From contig NZ_JALBUF010000016.1 in assembly GCF_022606465.1 (NCBI RefSeq), positions 1 through 40,589 of the forward strand: a stretch of DNA of 40,589 nucleotides, in the 5' to 3' direction. Source of the DNA: Sulfoacidibacillus ferrooxidans. Its GTDB lineage: Bacteria; Bacillota; Bacilli; Alicyclobacillales; SLC66. A program made the translations under genes and the position numbers. This document shows positions 8,743 to 18,006 of this stretch, in pieces; position 1 is the first letter of the stretch; each line of letters opens with the position of its first letter. The notes under the pieces are model-generated. The model was not told the origin of the DNA. It was given only the letters and a program-made list of their open reading frames with translations, and ran no database searches.

Positions 8743-9435
8743 ATGAAGAGAATTGGAATTATCGGCGGGCTAAGTGCTGAGTCAACGACTCATTTTTATG
8801 GTGCATTAACTAAATTATATGTAGAGCAACATAATGACACCGATTATCCAGAAATTGTACTGTTTAGCGTTCGGTTTCAAACATTTATGAACTGGTCAAA
8901 AGCTGGGGAATGGGATAAATTTACCAATGGATTGCTGAATGGATTACAAGCATTACGAGCATCTGGAGCTGATTTTGCCGTTATTGCAGCAAATTTACCC
9001 CATGTTGTGTTTGATGAAGTTGAACACGAATCCCCGTTACCGTTATTACACATTGCGGATGCTGTTTCAGCGAGCGCACATCAACGTGGATTTCGACGCG
9101 TTGCATTGATTGGTACACTTCCAACAATGAATGCTAGTTTCTATCACGACCGATTGAAACCTTTTGGGATCGAATGTATGACACCTTCAGTGGAGCATCA
9201 AATGATGATTCAGGAGATTCTTGATACTGAATTATTTCGCGGTATCATGACTACGGAAGCAGAACAGAAATTCATCCATATAATTGATTCGATGAAAGAG
9301 CAAGGCTCTGACGCGGTGATTCTGGGTTGCACGGAAATTCCAATGCTTATTTCTGATACAAACAGTCCTTTACCTGTGCTTGATTCAACGATGTTATTCG
9401 TCAAAAAAACGCTTGAAACAGCTTTATTTGGTTGA
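8743..9435 (+). CDS. aspartate/glutamate racemase family protein with one catalytic Cys missing
   Basis: 230 aa from ATG 8743 (MKRIGIIGGLSAEST); an upstream in-frame ATG at 8722 has no ribosome binding site. This PLP-independent racemase superfamily uses two cysteines on opposite faces of the substrate. The second is present in GCTE (C196). In the first motif, usually (C/x)NT(x)H, this protein reads AANLPH (82-87): no cysteine. Such variants exist in the broader family and may be one-base racemases, isomerases or non-racemising enzymes. It is coupled with a cupin. The fold is certain; a true Asp or Glu racemase role is doubtful. Confidence 0.8.
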   Translation: MKRIGIIGGLSAESTTHFYGALTKLYVEQHNDTDYPEIVLFSVRFQTFMNWSKAGEWDKFTNGLLNGLQALRASGADFAVIAANLPHVVFDEVEHESPLPLLHIADAVSASAHQRGFRRVALIGTLPTMNASFYHDRLKPFGIECMTPSVEHQMMIQEILDTELFRGIMTTEAEQKFIHIIDSMKEQGSDAVILGCTEIPMLISDTNSPLPVLDSTMLFVKKTLETALFG

Positions 9436-9728
9436 ATCTTGGTCTCGTTTGAGATTTCGGTTCATTGCACAAGTTTACTACTTTTAAAGTAGGGAAGGAA
9501 TGGCATGTTCTTTAGTCCTCAGTATAATTGTGATATTATGAACAGATTAAACGAATTATACAGATATCTGATGAGTATTTATACAATTACACTGTTTGGT
9601 GACAGATATCAATCTCTCAGTACCATGAGCTACGAACTGAAACCAATTTAGTACACCCCATGTATTGACCGCATTTGAAATTATTAAGTAGTTGTGAGAG
9701 CATAGTCAATATACTCGATTTCTCTTTT
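9436..9728. other. intergenic stretch, nothing recognised
   Basis: About 290 AT-rich bases between the racemase-like gene and the left end of the next insertion element. No gene, terminator or repeat of note was seen. Confidence 0.4.
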
Positions 9729-11645
9729 ATAGCCTCTCGGCATTGAGACGTTCCTAAATGAGCAATAACGTTAATTATGCAAGTTGTTTACTGGGAATGG
9801 AGTACTTTCGGTATGTCGAGCTGGTTTCCATAGGGAATTGGGCATGGCAAAGAAGCCACGGCCCGGATCTTTTTTGAAAAGGTCAGCGTGGCTGCGCCGA
9901 GATTCTTGTGTGGCTTAGGCCACCAAGAAAGTCGACTTCAGGTCAATCTCGATCTCGTGATGCCACGCATCCAGGTGCTGACACATCATAATCCCGAAGA
10001 TTCGGATCAGCCACATGTTCGTACTGCGATGCCTGCCAGCTTCGAGCTTGTAGTCGATCTTCTCCCGTTTGTTGGAACGCTCGACGGATGTTCTGCGTTT
10101 GTATGTCCCGTTCCACGCCTCACTGTTTCTTGCAACCGGCGGAAACAGGCGCGGGTTGTCGTGGGTATACGTGTACACGCACCGACCGTAGGCTGAGTCC
10201 GAGCAAGGCGTATCGCACGTGCAACCACCCTTTTTCATGAGGGGACAGCGGTATTTGCGTCTCCCGCGTTTGACATCATACCCGTTGTTTTTCATGGCAA
10301 GCCCTTTTTGACAGATGGGAGTTCCTTGATCGGATAGCGTGATGTCATCCTTGTACTTCTTGATTCCGGTGTGGCGTTTGTTGAGATCAATGAACGCAAG
10401 GATATCCTTGGACACAAAATATCGGTAGAAAGGCATGGCGTCATGAGCCGCATCGAGGAGCACCCGTTTCCAAGTCCAATCCGGGTCATCGTGCTCGAAC
10501 TCTCGGATACTCACGACTAGCGACACGGAGTCATGGCGGGAAGCCCGGCACAGTCTCGGATAGAGAGGAAGGTCATAGCGGCTGTCCGATGCCGTGAACC
10601 GATAGAGATGGTAGCCGAAGTAGTGGCAGTTGCGATGGCTGTCCCACCCGATATCACAGTCGGGTTGCGAATACAGACGGGGACAGGCGCACGAATCCTT
10701 GCCTTGTTTTCGACAGTCACAGATCCGCTGACTACGAGGGTAGGCGGCTGTTCGTATCGGCGTTCCGTCCCCGGCGATCGACAGAGCGGACACGTCGCCC
10801 AAGATCCCGAGAGACGCCGAGACCTGCACAAAGCATTCGCGAAACAGGGCCATGAGACGGTCGGTGGGCAAGGAGATAATGGCAGAGCGGCGGATCAGGA
10901 TCCGGCGAACCAACCGCTCCACCTTTTTGGGTGTCGTGGTCGGGGCTTTTTCTCCCTTCTTGCCCTTGACGGGTTTCTTCTTCCGTTTGGGTTTGATACG
11001 ACCTGTCAGATGAGGGCTGGCAGAAGGCCAGAGGCGGGCGAAGAAGTCGTAGAAGGTGCCCACACCGGGAGTATGTCCGGGAAAGAAGCCACTGATGATG
11101 GCGTATAGGGGAACGCGGCGCAATTCGTCGACCCACGCCGTCACGGAAGTGCACCCCACCTGCAACATCAGAAGGTAGGAGCGAAAGAGGTCGGCCGAAT
11201 CGGTCGCCTTGATGCCACGGATGGCATACTGTCGGCTCAGAACGGATGCGGTGTTCGAGAGGTCCGCCAGCCAGAACTTTTCGATGAAGGTCCAGTCTTT
11301 GGCGAGCAGCACCAGGATGCCGCCCGAGTAATGGGTACGCAACTGCTCCAGGACACACGATTGGTACTGGGCATGGGAGCGGATGGATGGTAACATACGG
11401 GGTGAACTACCCCTTTCGGCGAAGGATAGAGTGGGCTAGACTCTTCGTCGCGATTATTGGGGTAGTTTTCAAATGTCAAGTGTTTTTGTGGGATTTTACG
11501 CTATTTTTCGCCACAAATCGAAGTAGAATTTCCAGTTCCCTGCCCTAAGCAGGCAAGGAAGCCCCGTTCATGGTGGAGGGCACGGCAACATCCTACGGAC
11601 AAGAATCCCAGGAGAATCAACGAAGATCGAATGCCGAGAGGCTAT
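9729..11645 (-). mobile_element. GC-rich insertion sequence with 16-bp terminal inverted repeats
   Basis: ATAGCCTCTCGGCATT at 9729-9744 has an exact reverse complement at 11630-11645, enclosing 1.9 kb with one intact transposase gene on the minus strand. The inner part is clearly richer in G and C than the flanks, pointing to recent arrival. I could not find a convincing target duplication next to these repeats, so the ends are a proposal. Confidence 0.6.
9915..11396 (-). CDS. DDE transposase, intact
   Basis: 493 aa, uninterrupted. Candidate catalytic acids lie in SIAGDGTPI (D), LLDAAHDAM (D) and TSVERSNKR (E), in the order and context of DDE transposases of the IS4/IS5/IS1182 type. A basic linker (RIKPKRKKKPVKGKKG) and a Cys-rich insertion (CDCRKQGKDSCACP, then CPLMKKGGCTCDTPC) set it apart from ordinary IS4 members. 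The start at 11396 is the first ATG; no strong ribosome binding site is apparent. High GC creates several long spurious frames on the opposite strand. This is the best-preserved transposase in the window; I cannot name the exact IS group. Confidence 0.8.
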   Translation of the reverse strand: MLPSIRSHAQYQSCVLEQLRTHYSGGILVLLAKDWTFIEKFWLADLSNTASVLSRQYAIRGIKATDSADLFRSYLLMLQVGCTSVTAWVDELRRVPLYAIISGFFPGHTPGVGTFYDFFARLWPSASPHLTGRIKPKRKKKPVKGKKGEKAPTTTPKKVERLVRRILIRRSAIISLPTDRLMALFRECFVQVSASLGILGDVSALSIAGDGTPIRTAAYPRSQRICDCRKQGKDSCACPRLYSQPDCDIGWDSHRNCHYFGYHLYRFTASDSRYDLPLYPRLCRASRHDSVSLVVSIREFEHDDPDWTWKRVLLDAAHDAMPFYRYFVSKDILAFIDLNKRHTGIKKYKDDITLSDQGTPICQKGLAMKNNGYDVKRGRRKYRCPLMKKGGCTCDTPCSDSAYGRCVYTYTHDNPRLFPPVARNSEAWNGTYKRRTSVERSNKREKIDYKLEAGRHRSTNMWLIRIFGIMMCQHLDAWHHEIEIDLKSTFLVA

Positions 11646-11659
11646 CATAGCTAAAGGAG

Positions 11660-12893
11660 GCTACTGAAAAACTTACGGTTTTGCTGAAACAGCTAAAAAA
11701 GGAGTGATAAAAGACGAACCCATTCTGGTTTTTGAAGTATGGTCGTCTTTCCGTTGTCTAAGCAGGCAGGTAAGAATGATTTTTTACTTGATCAGTTTCA
11801 ATATTTTTTTAAATTGACGGTGAATATGGCCATGGCGCCTTATAACTCCATGCCAACAAGACCTGAAGATGACGCTACGTCATACCTGTGTCTGTGTTTC
11901 AGTTCTCTGTCCTTTGCTTCAATTTTGTAGCGGCCTTTCGCTTTGAAGTACTCACTTTCCTGGAACACCATCTGTTCTGCGTGCTCGATCAATTTAATCG
12001 TCACTGAGTATGATTTACTTTTTGCTCCTTCAGTGTAGCATCCCTCTTTCAACAGTATTTTTTTACATATTTTAATAAAAAGTAGTATATAATGGCTTGG
12101 TTTTTACCTATGCCATGCTTTCCAGATCGCCATATGTCCGGCTTTGCATACATACATGCCCGTATCTTTATTGAACTGAAATTCATCTTCTTTCTTGCGT
12201 TCCCTTTGCGTGATGGGTGGATTTAATTTAGCAACCAGTTCCATGTCATTGTCGTGGCTATACTTTATATTTTATTTTTTCGAGTAAGCAGTATCCCCGA
12301 TGACCGTCGTGACAACAGCCACTGTCATCAGCCGTTCCACGGTCATGGGATATGCGTTTTGTATACAAAGAACGAGGAATTTGCGCTCTCTTGACCCACC
12401 TTTGCATCCTAGTCTTCTGAGATTTGAAGCTACTCTAAGTCATCCACAACCGTTTCTTTCAATAGATTAAGCGGTTCTTGGACCTTAGAAAGTTGACAGA
12501 CGCCACCTTCCGATTCGAGTACGGCAATTAATTTTAATAGTGATCGATTCCTGATTATATCGGGCTTTCGTATGGGTCGCATCGATGATCATCGCCTTGC
12601 TTTTGATCATGCCATTTTCAATTGTGATTTCAACGGTCTTATGGATCAGCCTATAAAGCAAGTTCAGACCCTTTAGCCGTAACTTTCAAATCTTGGTTAA
12701 GGAGCTCGATTCAAACACGGAGTCTTCATCCGCCATGTGAAGAAAACATTTGAATGACATGTCATATTTATTTCGCTCGACGATGTCCACGTCGGACAAC
12801 ATAAAGGTCGCCTTTAAGAGCAAAAACTTGAACATCCGAATCAGATCAATGGGCTTTTGGCAAGAATCCAGACAGTAGTGCTTCTTAAACTCA
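11660..12893 (-). pseudogene. IS1182-family transposase remnant
   Basis: Read leftward on the minus strand: FKKHYCLDSCQKPIDLIRMF and LLLKATFMLSDVDIVER (N-terminal domain, 12760-12890), KSKAMIIDATHTKARYN (first Asp region, ~12560-12610), VTTVIGDTAYSKK (~12280-12310) and C-terminal LKEGCYTEGAKSKSYSVTIK then RHRYDVASSSGLVGMEL (11840-12052). These blocks match the IS1182-type order but are separated by stops and frameshifts. The true start was replaced by the palindromic unit at 12896-12935. Confidence 0.85.
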
Positions 12894-12895
12894 TC

Positions 12896-12935
12896 GTGAC
12901 CACTCCCTATGCCTTTAGGCATGGGGAGTGGTCAC
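12896..12935. repeat. 40-base palindrome made of two opposed IS605-type right ends
   Basis: GTGACCACTCCC, TATGCCTTTAGGCAT and GGGGAGTGGTCAC form an almost perfect palindrome. Each half equals the right-end motif seen at 6988-7003 and 24820-24835, so both strands read ...GGCATGGGGAGTGGTCAC outward. The unit resembles palindrome-associated transposable elements mobilised in trans by Y1 transposases. It separates an IS1182 remnant from an IS1380 remnant. Confidence 0.75.
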
Positions 12936-12943
12936 AAGAAATG

Positions 12944-13354
12944 TCACAAAGAGCATCTTAGAAAACCCGGAATCCCAACTATCTTGATAAGCATGGAGTT
13001 GGCAACTGCATAGTCGTCGGTGTGGTAGCCTGCAATATGGTGATACACCTTCTGCAGTACTACTACGTCACTATTCGAATGATCTCGATGCAAAACACAA
13101 GCAGACAACCCTATGATCTGATCACATTCCTTGTAGAGAGATAACCTAGCGTATGTGGACAAGTCACCGCCGTCGAAATTCACTTTCAACCCTGGGTTGA
13201 AGTCTATAATGAATTCTTGTACGCTGTTCATGAGAAGAACCCCGTAGGTGTTTCGATTCGATATTTCAACACGACTAAAGGTTGAGGTCTTTTCTACCAT
13301 CACGTCATCTTTTAGGGGGAATTGGCCAATTTCCAATGGATCCTCGCACTGCAT
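12944..13354 (-). pseudogene. IS1380-type transposase, N-terminal remnant
   Basis: On the minus strand the frame contains FNPGLKVNFDGGDLSTYARL, then SLYKECDQIIGLSACV and KVYHHIAGYHTDDYAVANSM, matching the N-terminal domain of IS1380-family transposases (NFDGG-LSS--G and GY-TDD motifs). It breaks off after ILKIVGIPG-like residues near 12950; the catalytic core is absent. The ClC-type channel gene begins 90 bases away on the other strand. Confidence 0.8.
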
Positions 13355-13441
13355 ACTTTCGTCGTCTCTTCAAGATCATGCTATGAATTTTTCAAATAGG
13401 ATTATTTAAAATAAACGTAATATAGGTTAGGGGATCTTGCA

Positions 13442-15451
13442 TTGTCATCCATGATTGCACCAGCTCGTCCTAAACAGTCACCATTGCAACGCTGGCTAAT
13501 CCATCCGTATCGTGAACCCATCATTGTTGGTTTACTTGCCATCTTAATCGGAGTGATCGGTGGACTAGGGGCTATTTTATTTAGGGGTATGATTCATTTA
13601 TTTGCATCATGGTTTTCTATGATACCTGTCACACATTCTCCACTGCGCGCCTTAATTCCAGCTTTAGGGTTATTGCTTGTTGGACTCATTACACATTTTT
13701 TTGCAAAAGAAGTCAAAGGCCACGGAGTACCACAATTACTAGAATCGCTTGCTTTGCGTGGCGGCAAGATTCGTCCGCGTGTCGCATTTTTTGGCATAAT
13801 AGCACCTGCAATCACGCTTGGTGCAGGTGGATCCGTGGGACGAGAAGGTCCGATTGCGCTAATCGGTGGCGCTTTTGGTTCGATTCTTGGACAACGGCTA
13901 CGGCTCTCCGATAAGTATATTTCCCTTCTCTTAGCATCAGGGGCAGCAGCAGGCATTGCGGCGACATTTAATGCGCCGATTGCAGGCGGTTTTTTTGGCT
14001 TAGAAATTATATTAGGCAGTTATGCGATGGGGGCTATTATGCCCGTATTTTTAGCTGCAGTTACAGGGTCTACAGTTTTTGATGCAATCATGGGGAATCA
14101 CCCCGTGTTACAAACGACACCCTACCCTGTGATTCATCCAATAGCCCTCTTGTTTATGATTATCCTTGGCTTACTGGCTGGAACACTTGGTATTGCCTAT
14201 TCTAAAGGATTGACCTTTTCGGAAGATTTATTAGAGCGTTGGCGTGTACCCTTTTGGGTAAAAAACATTACAGGCGGGGCACTCGTAGGAGTACTTGGCT
14301 TACTGGCACCTGAAGTCCTAGGCGTTGGGTATCCCTCGATCCATTTGGCACTCGGTGGGCAATTAGCCATTGGAACCATTCTTCTTCTGTTTGTATTGAA
14401 ATATGTAGCGACACTCACTACGGTTGGGTCCGGTGGTTCTGGGGGTGTCTTTGCACCCTCGCTCTTTCTTGGTGCGATGCTCGGTGCGTTATATGGTGAT
14501 GTATTGCGATTCATGGTTCCTGGGTTGATTCCGCATCCAGAAATCTATGCCATTGCAGGTATGGGTGCCATATTTGCTGCGGCTGCTCAAGCTCCATTTG
14601 TATCCATTACGATCTTACTCGAGGTCACCGGAGATTATCAGTTGACCCCTGTTGTCATGGCTGCCTGTGTGACAGCTTTTGTAGTCCATGGATTACTTAC
14701 GCGTGACTCTATGTATACAGTAAAGCTTTCACGACTGGGGATAAACATCTTACGTGGCAATGAGGTGCGACCCACAGAGCGTATCTCTGTGCAACAAGCC
14801 ATGGAGCCGTTGGCCGCTCATTTTTCTTCTGACGACACACTAGTAGAAGCGTATCACGGAGTAAACCTGTCGCGCGATCATGTAGCTGTTATTACAGATC
14901 ATCGACAACAATTACAGGGAATTATGACGCTTGAAACCTTGCGCTCCTATGCTGAAAGTATGCCGCTGACGACTCCTTTATCCATGCTTGATTTTTCTGT
15001 CCTGCCTGTCATCGTGCAAAGCGCTACTCTAGAAGAAGCGATGCGTCTTTTTTCGTTGCATGATGTTACCTTATTGCCCGTAGTAGATGATCGCACAAAT
15101 GAAGTTGTGGGAACGCTCACTCAGCGCGATGTCGTTCGTGCGTATAGTGCTTATACGTTGTATTCGACTGAATCCAACGCTAAAGTACAGCAGTTAAAGG
15201 ATTATACTGGAGATGTGGGGCAGTTTGTGAGTATCCCATTAAAGCATTCGAGTCCGATTGTCGAGAGTCCATTATCTGAAATAAGTATACCTAAACAGGC
15301 TGTCATTGTTTCTGTGAAACGAGGAGGAGAAGTGGTTGTCCCACATGGGAATACAGTGTTGAAGCCGGGGGATGAGTTATTGGTCTTTATTTCTCCACTC
15401 TCTGAAGTGGACCTTGTCCTCGCACAAATTCATGGGGCTGTTCTCCTGTAA
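13442..15451 (+). CDS. ClC-family chloride channel with CBS and TrkA-C domains
   Basis: 669 aa. Residues ~20-425 form the ClC membrane domain: GHGVP (93-97), GREGP with gating Glu135 (133-137) and GGVFAP (334-339) are the three anion-filter motifs. CBS repeats (~449-570) and a TrkA-C/RCK-C-like domain (~585-669) follow as a cytoplasmic regulatory tail. In the stretch APIAGGFFGLEI the residue aligned with the proton glutamate of E. coli ClC-ec1 (E203) appears to be Ile189, which favours a passive channel over an H+ antiporter. TTG 13442 is used as start because TTAGGGGAT lies 7 bases upstream. A permease gene follows 89 bases downstream. No riboswitch is visible in front of this gene. Anion flow may help pH balance in acid. 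Confidence 0.9.
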   Translation: MSSMIAPARPKQSPLQRWLIHPYREPIIVGLLAILIGVIGGLGAILFRGMIHLFASWFSMIPVTHSPLRALIPALGLLLVGLITHFFAKEVKGHGVPQLLESLALRGGKIRPRVAFFGIIAPAITLGAGGSVGREGPIALIGGAFGSILGQRLRLSDKYISLLLASGAAAGIAATFNAPIAGGFFGLEIILGSYAMGAIMPVFLAAVTGSTVFDAIMGNHPVLQTTPYPVIHPIALLFMIILGLLAGTLGIAYSKGLTFSEDLLERWRVPFWVKNITGGALVGVLGLLAPEVLGVGYPSIHLALGGQLAIGTILLLFVLKYVATLTTVGSGGSGGVFAPSLFLGAMLGALYGDVLRFMVPGLIPHPEIYAIAGMGAIFAAAAQAPFVSITILLEVTGDYQLTPVVMAACVTAFVVHGLLTRDSMYTVKLSRLGINILRGNEVRPTERISVQQAMEPLAAHFSSDDTLVEAYHGVNLSRDHVAVITDHRQQLQGIMTLETLRSYAESMPLTTPLSMLDFSVLPVIVQSATLEEAMRLFSLHDVTLLPVVDDRTNEVVGTLTQRDVVRAYSAYTLYSTESNAKVQQLKDYTGDVGQFVSIPLKHSSPIVESPLSEISIPKQAVIVSVKRGGEVVVPHGNTVLKPGDELLVFISPLSEVDLVLAQIHGAVLL

Positions 15452-15540
15452 AGGGAGGGAGAAACACCATCATCAAGCATAAAAGCATTCGTTGCATCAC
15501 ATGCTAGCTCCGAAGATCATCATTTGTAGGAGGAGCTTGG

Positions 15541-16938
15541 ATGCAACGGAGTAAACAGAGTATGCTAATTCACAGAAATCAAAAGATCAGCTATCCATCG
15601 AAAAAAAAAGGTCATGGTTCTTTAGGACTCGGTGAGCTCATATTCATTGGGGTTGGGGGCATTATTGGGGCTGGGTTTTTTCTTGGCAGTGGATTACCCA
15701 TACGCACTGCAGGTCCAAGCGTACTGATCTCTTTTGTGATTGGCGCATTTCTAACCGCACAGGTTACAGGTGCACTCACCTCGATGGCAACTCAACATCC
15801 TGTAGAAGGGTCGTTTAAAGTATATGCCGATATGTATATTGGACAATTTGCTGGGTACATGCAGGGCTGGATGTATTATTTAGCTAGTGTATTAACGATC
15901 GCGAGCGAAGCTGTAGCGATGAGTGTGTTTACTCGTGTGTGGTTGCCGGGTGTTCCATTGTGGATATTTGCGGCTGTATATTCTGCGATTATTTTGCTGA
16001 TCAATGCTTTTGGTGTTAAAAGTTTTGGTCGTGTAGAATCTTTGATGAGTGTGGTAAAAATAGCTGCCTTGGTTGGGTTTATCCTATTTGTCGTCATAAT
16101 CATGTTCGGGCACGCCTCAGTGGGTAGATTTGCACATGCCAGTCTTACGTCTGCAGGATTTTTTCCACATGGTATCACTGGTATCTTACAGTCCATGTTA
16201 ATCGTAGTTTTTGCCTATGCTGGGATTGGCGTTTTTGCAACAGCGGCTGCAGAAGTAAAAGATACGCGAGAAATTGAGCAAGGAGCCATATGGACGATCA
16301 TCATCTTGACGCTTGTGTATGTGTTATCCATTGGTGGACTCTTATTGATTGAACCTTGGCAGACAGTGAGCACAAAGACAAGTCCATTTGTTTTAGCCTT
16401 AGAACATGCAGGGATGCCTGTATTAGCGTATATCTTTAATGCGGTTGTCCTTGTTGCCTCTTTTAGTGTCATGGCAGGTGCTGTGTTTTCAGCCAATCAG
16501 ATTGTAGTGAGTTTAGGAAAAGACCGTGAAGCACCTCGTTTTGTCTCTAAGACATCTAAGCGAGATGTCCCATATGGGGCTCTAGCGAGTACGGCAGGTG
16601 GGATTTTCATTGCGATTGGAGCGGCGTTTATTTTGCCGTCCAATATCTATAATTTTCTTATTAGCGCATCCAGTTTTATGACCTTTTTCTACTGGTTTAT
16701 GATGTTGTGGACTTTTCTTAAATGGCGTAACACAAAAGAGGGAAGACAAGGGGAAGTTTCTCGGCTAGCATTTGGTCAGCCGTTTTCCACAGTGATCACC
16801 ATGGTTGCGATTGTTGTTCTCACCGTGTATGCGTTATTTCAAAAGGATCAACAAATTGCCTTTTATGCATTTGCCATTGTAACAATGATCATTGGTGTAA
16901 GCTATCTATTTGTTAAAAAGAAACTTGTGAAACCATGA
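15541..16938 (+). CDS. amino-acid permease of the APC superfamily
   Basis: 465 aa with about 12 hydrophobic segments. The first carries the APC signature GVGGIIGAGFFLGSG (residues ~38-52), where the amino-acid alpha-carboxylate normally binds, and the following PSVLISF/EG-F pattern fits the amino-acid transporter (AAT) family. An AGGAGGAGC site is 6 bases before the ATG. It transports an amino acid across the cytoplasmic membrane with a cation; the substrate cannot be told from sequence. It lies 89 bases after the ClC-type gene on the same strand, so co-transcription is possible. An inverted IS605 remnant follows. Confidence 0.9.
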   Translation: MQRSKQSMLIHRNQKISYPSKKKGHGSLGLGELIFIGVGGIIGAGFFLGSGLPIRTAGPSVLISFVIGAFLTAQVTGALTSMATQHPVEGSFKVYADMYIGQFAGYMQGWMYYLASVLTIASEAVAMSVFTRVWLPGVPLWIFAAVYSAIILLINAFGVKSFGRVESLMSVVKIAALVGFILFVVIIMFGHASVGRFAHASLTSAGFFPHGITGILQSMLIVVFAYAGIGVFATAAAEVKDTREIEQGAIWTIIILTLVYVLSIGGLLLIEPWQTVSTKTSPFVLALEHAGMPVLAYIFNAVVLVASFSVMAGAVFSANQIVVSLGKDREAPRFVSKTSKRDVPYGALASTAGGIFIAIGAAFILPSNIYNFLISASSFMTFFYWFMMLWTFLKWRNTKEGRQGEVSRLAFGQPFSTVITMVAIVVLTVYALFQKDQQIAFYAFAIVTMIIGVSYLFVKKKLVKP

Positions 16939-17075
16939 TCTGGTTCGATCGACGTAACGATATTGATGCAGCGTTCAAAGCTGGCGGATCCAATTCACAG
17001 GTCATTGCTTGAGGCACTTACGAAGACTGAGTTCTTTTGTCATATTGATGGTGAAGAGGTCAAGGGAATTTATGT

Positions 17076-17207
17076 GTGAACTGCTCCCTCCCTCGCTTAG
17101 AGGTGTAAGCTTCTTGCTTCCATCAACCACCGCCTGCCGTCGCAGGTCTTACATGATCTCCGAAAGCGACGATTCGGCACGTTCCATGCCTATGTGACGC
17201 ATACAAG
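17076..17207 (-). ncRNA. IS605 right end with probable TnpB guide-RNA scaffold, inverted copy
   Basis: Reverse-complement copy of 8189-8319. Read on the minus strand it ends CTAAGCGAGGGAGGGAGCAG and TTCAC at 17076. The bases that would act as guide (17075 downward) read ACATAAATTCCCTTGACC, different from those of the 8.3-kb copy, as expected for two insertion sites. Transcription is not shown by the sequence. Confidence 0.5.
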
Positions 17208-17690
17208 TTAGCTGACTTGCTGTAGAATTTCTAGCCCTCGATGCAGCATGTTGATCGCTGTGTTTACGTCACGATCCATGTCTAATCCACATGCTAGTCA
17301 CTTGTGGTTGCACCGATAAGTCTTCCTTTCACGATGGACCCACACCGATGCTGCAAAGTTGTGAGGTCTGCTGAGGCAACACTTTGATCACTTGTTCCCA
17401 ACATTTTTGGCCTTGTATTCCAAGTAGGCTTCGAGACTCCCTCAGCTTGCATTCGCGATAGAATTTGCAAGTCGAAGATTTTTCATCATCTCATTCACCT
17501 GCAAATTTCCCATATAAATAAGGTCATAGCGATCCACCAAAGATCGACACACTTTATGCAGATGGTCTTTGCGCTGGTTCGACACATGGTCGTGAACATG
17601 TCCGAGTTCATGTTTGGCCTTTTCGCGGTTCTTGCTGCCTTTCTTTTTTCGAGAAAGCTGACGTTGCTTACATTTAAGGAATGAAATCAC
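17208..17690 (-). pseudogene. TnpB C-terminal remnant of an IS605 element
   Basis: Minus-strand frames give KQRQLSRKKKGSKNREKAKH, HDHVSNQRKDHLHKV, then a degraded RuvC II region (DLIYMGNLQV) and the final DMDRDVNTAINMLHRGLEIL. It is a sister of the 7.3-kb copy, with an additional frameshift around 17440 and loss of the N-terminal half. At ~17679 it meets a plus-strand scrap resembling the HUH part of TnpA (WNEITIKIM... versus WNHNRDHVH...), so the element was internally inverted or recombined. Confidence 0.75.
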
Positions 17691-17862
17691 GATAAAGATC
17701 ATGTTTATATTTTATTTAAAAAGCAACAGTGAATTATTTAAATAAGATTCTTGGCCCATTTGAGAGATCATAAAATGAGTCAGCAAGCCCTTTGCAGATG
17801 AAAGATACTATAGAATAGTTGGTTTTCGAGTGAGGCAACTTTAAATAGAGTGATAAACTGGA

Positions 17863-17891
17863 TTGCATTAATGAGTTCATTTTATTATGAT
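17863..17891 (+). promoter_or_regulatory. promoter of the first fluoride-riboswitch unit
   Basis: TTGCAT (17863-17868), a 17-base spacer and TATGAT (17886-17891), with the aptamer starting 17 bases later. The second unit has TTGACA-17-TATTCT at exactly the same distance from its aptamer (46 bases from -35 to aptamer in both), which strengthens both calls. Confidence 0.7.
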
Positions 17892-17908
17892 GTATATCAT
17901 AATAAATA

Positions 17909-17953
17909 GGCGATGGAGCTCGCCATAACCGCCCTGTTGGGATGATGGCTCCT
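17909..17953 (+). promoter_or_regulatory. fluoride riboswitch aptamer (crcB motif), upstream of a sigma factor
   Basis: GGCGATGGAGCTCGCC, ATAACCGCCC, TGTTGGG and ATGATGGCTCCTGC follow the crcB-motif order, closest in my memory to the Thermotoga aptamer GGGCGATG...CCGCCC..AAC..GCCC..GGGCTGATGGCC. P1 is GGCG (17909-17912) with CGCC (17921-17924); P2 is GGAGC (17915-17919) with GCTCC (17948-17952); P3 is CCC-TGTT-GGG. The 3' strand of P2 is also the 5' arm of the following terminator, so fluoride binding should favour read-through (an ON switch). The gene controlled is a sigma-70 factor, not a known fluoride exporter. Confidence 0.88.
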
Positions 17954-17982
17954 GCGAATATTGTCTTATATTCGCAGGAGCC
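17947..17982 (+). terminator. riboswitch expression platform (conditional terminator)
   Basis: GGCTCCTGCGAATAT (17947-17961) pairs with ATATTCGCAGGAGCC (17968-17982) to give a 15-bp stem, followed by ATTTTCATTT. It shares GGCTCC with aptamer stem P2, making ligand binding and termination mutually exclusive. The sigma-factor ribosome binding site GGAGGT begins about 10 bases later. Confidence 0.85.
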
Positions 17983-18006
17983 ATTTTCATTTGGAGGTCA
18001 TCGGAA

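Noticed and set aside
10533-11358. Long open frames opposite and across the GC-rich transposase gene
   Set aside because: They mirror the high GC of the transposase gene, lack ribosome binding sites and have Arg/Pro-rich nonsense composition.
13442-15451. ClC gene as a CLC-F fluoride/proton antiporter
   Set aside because: Its filter motif is GHGVP with a regulatory CBS/TrkA-C tail, as in chloride channels; CLC-F proteins have a different pore signature and no such tail, and no fluoride aptamer precedes the gene.
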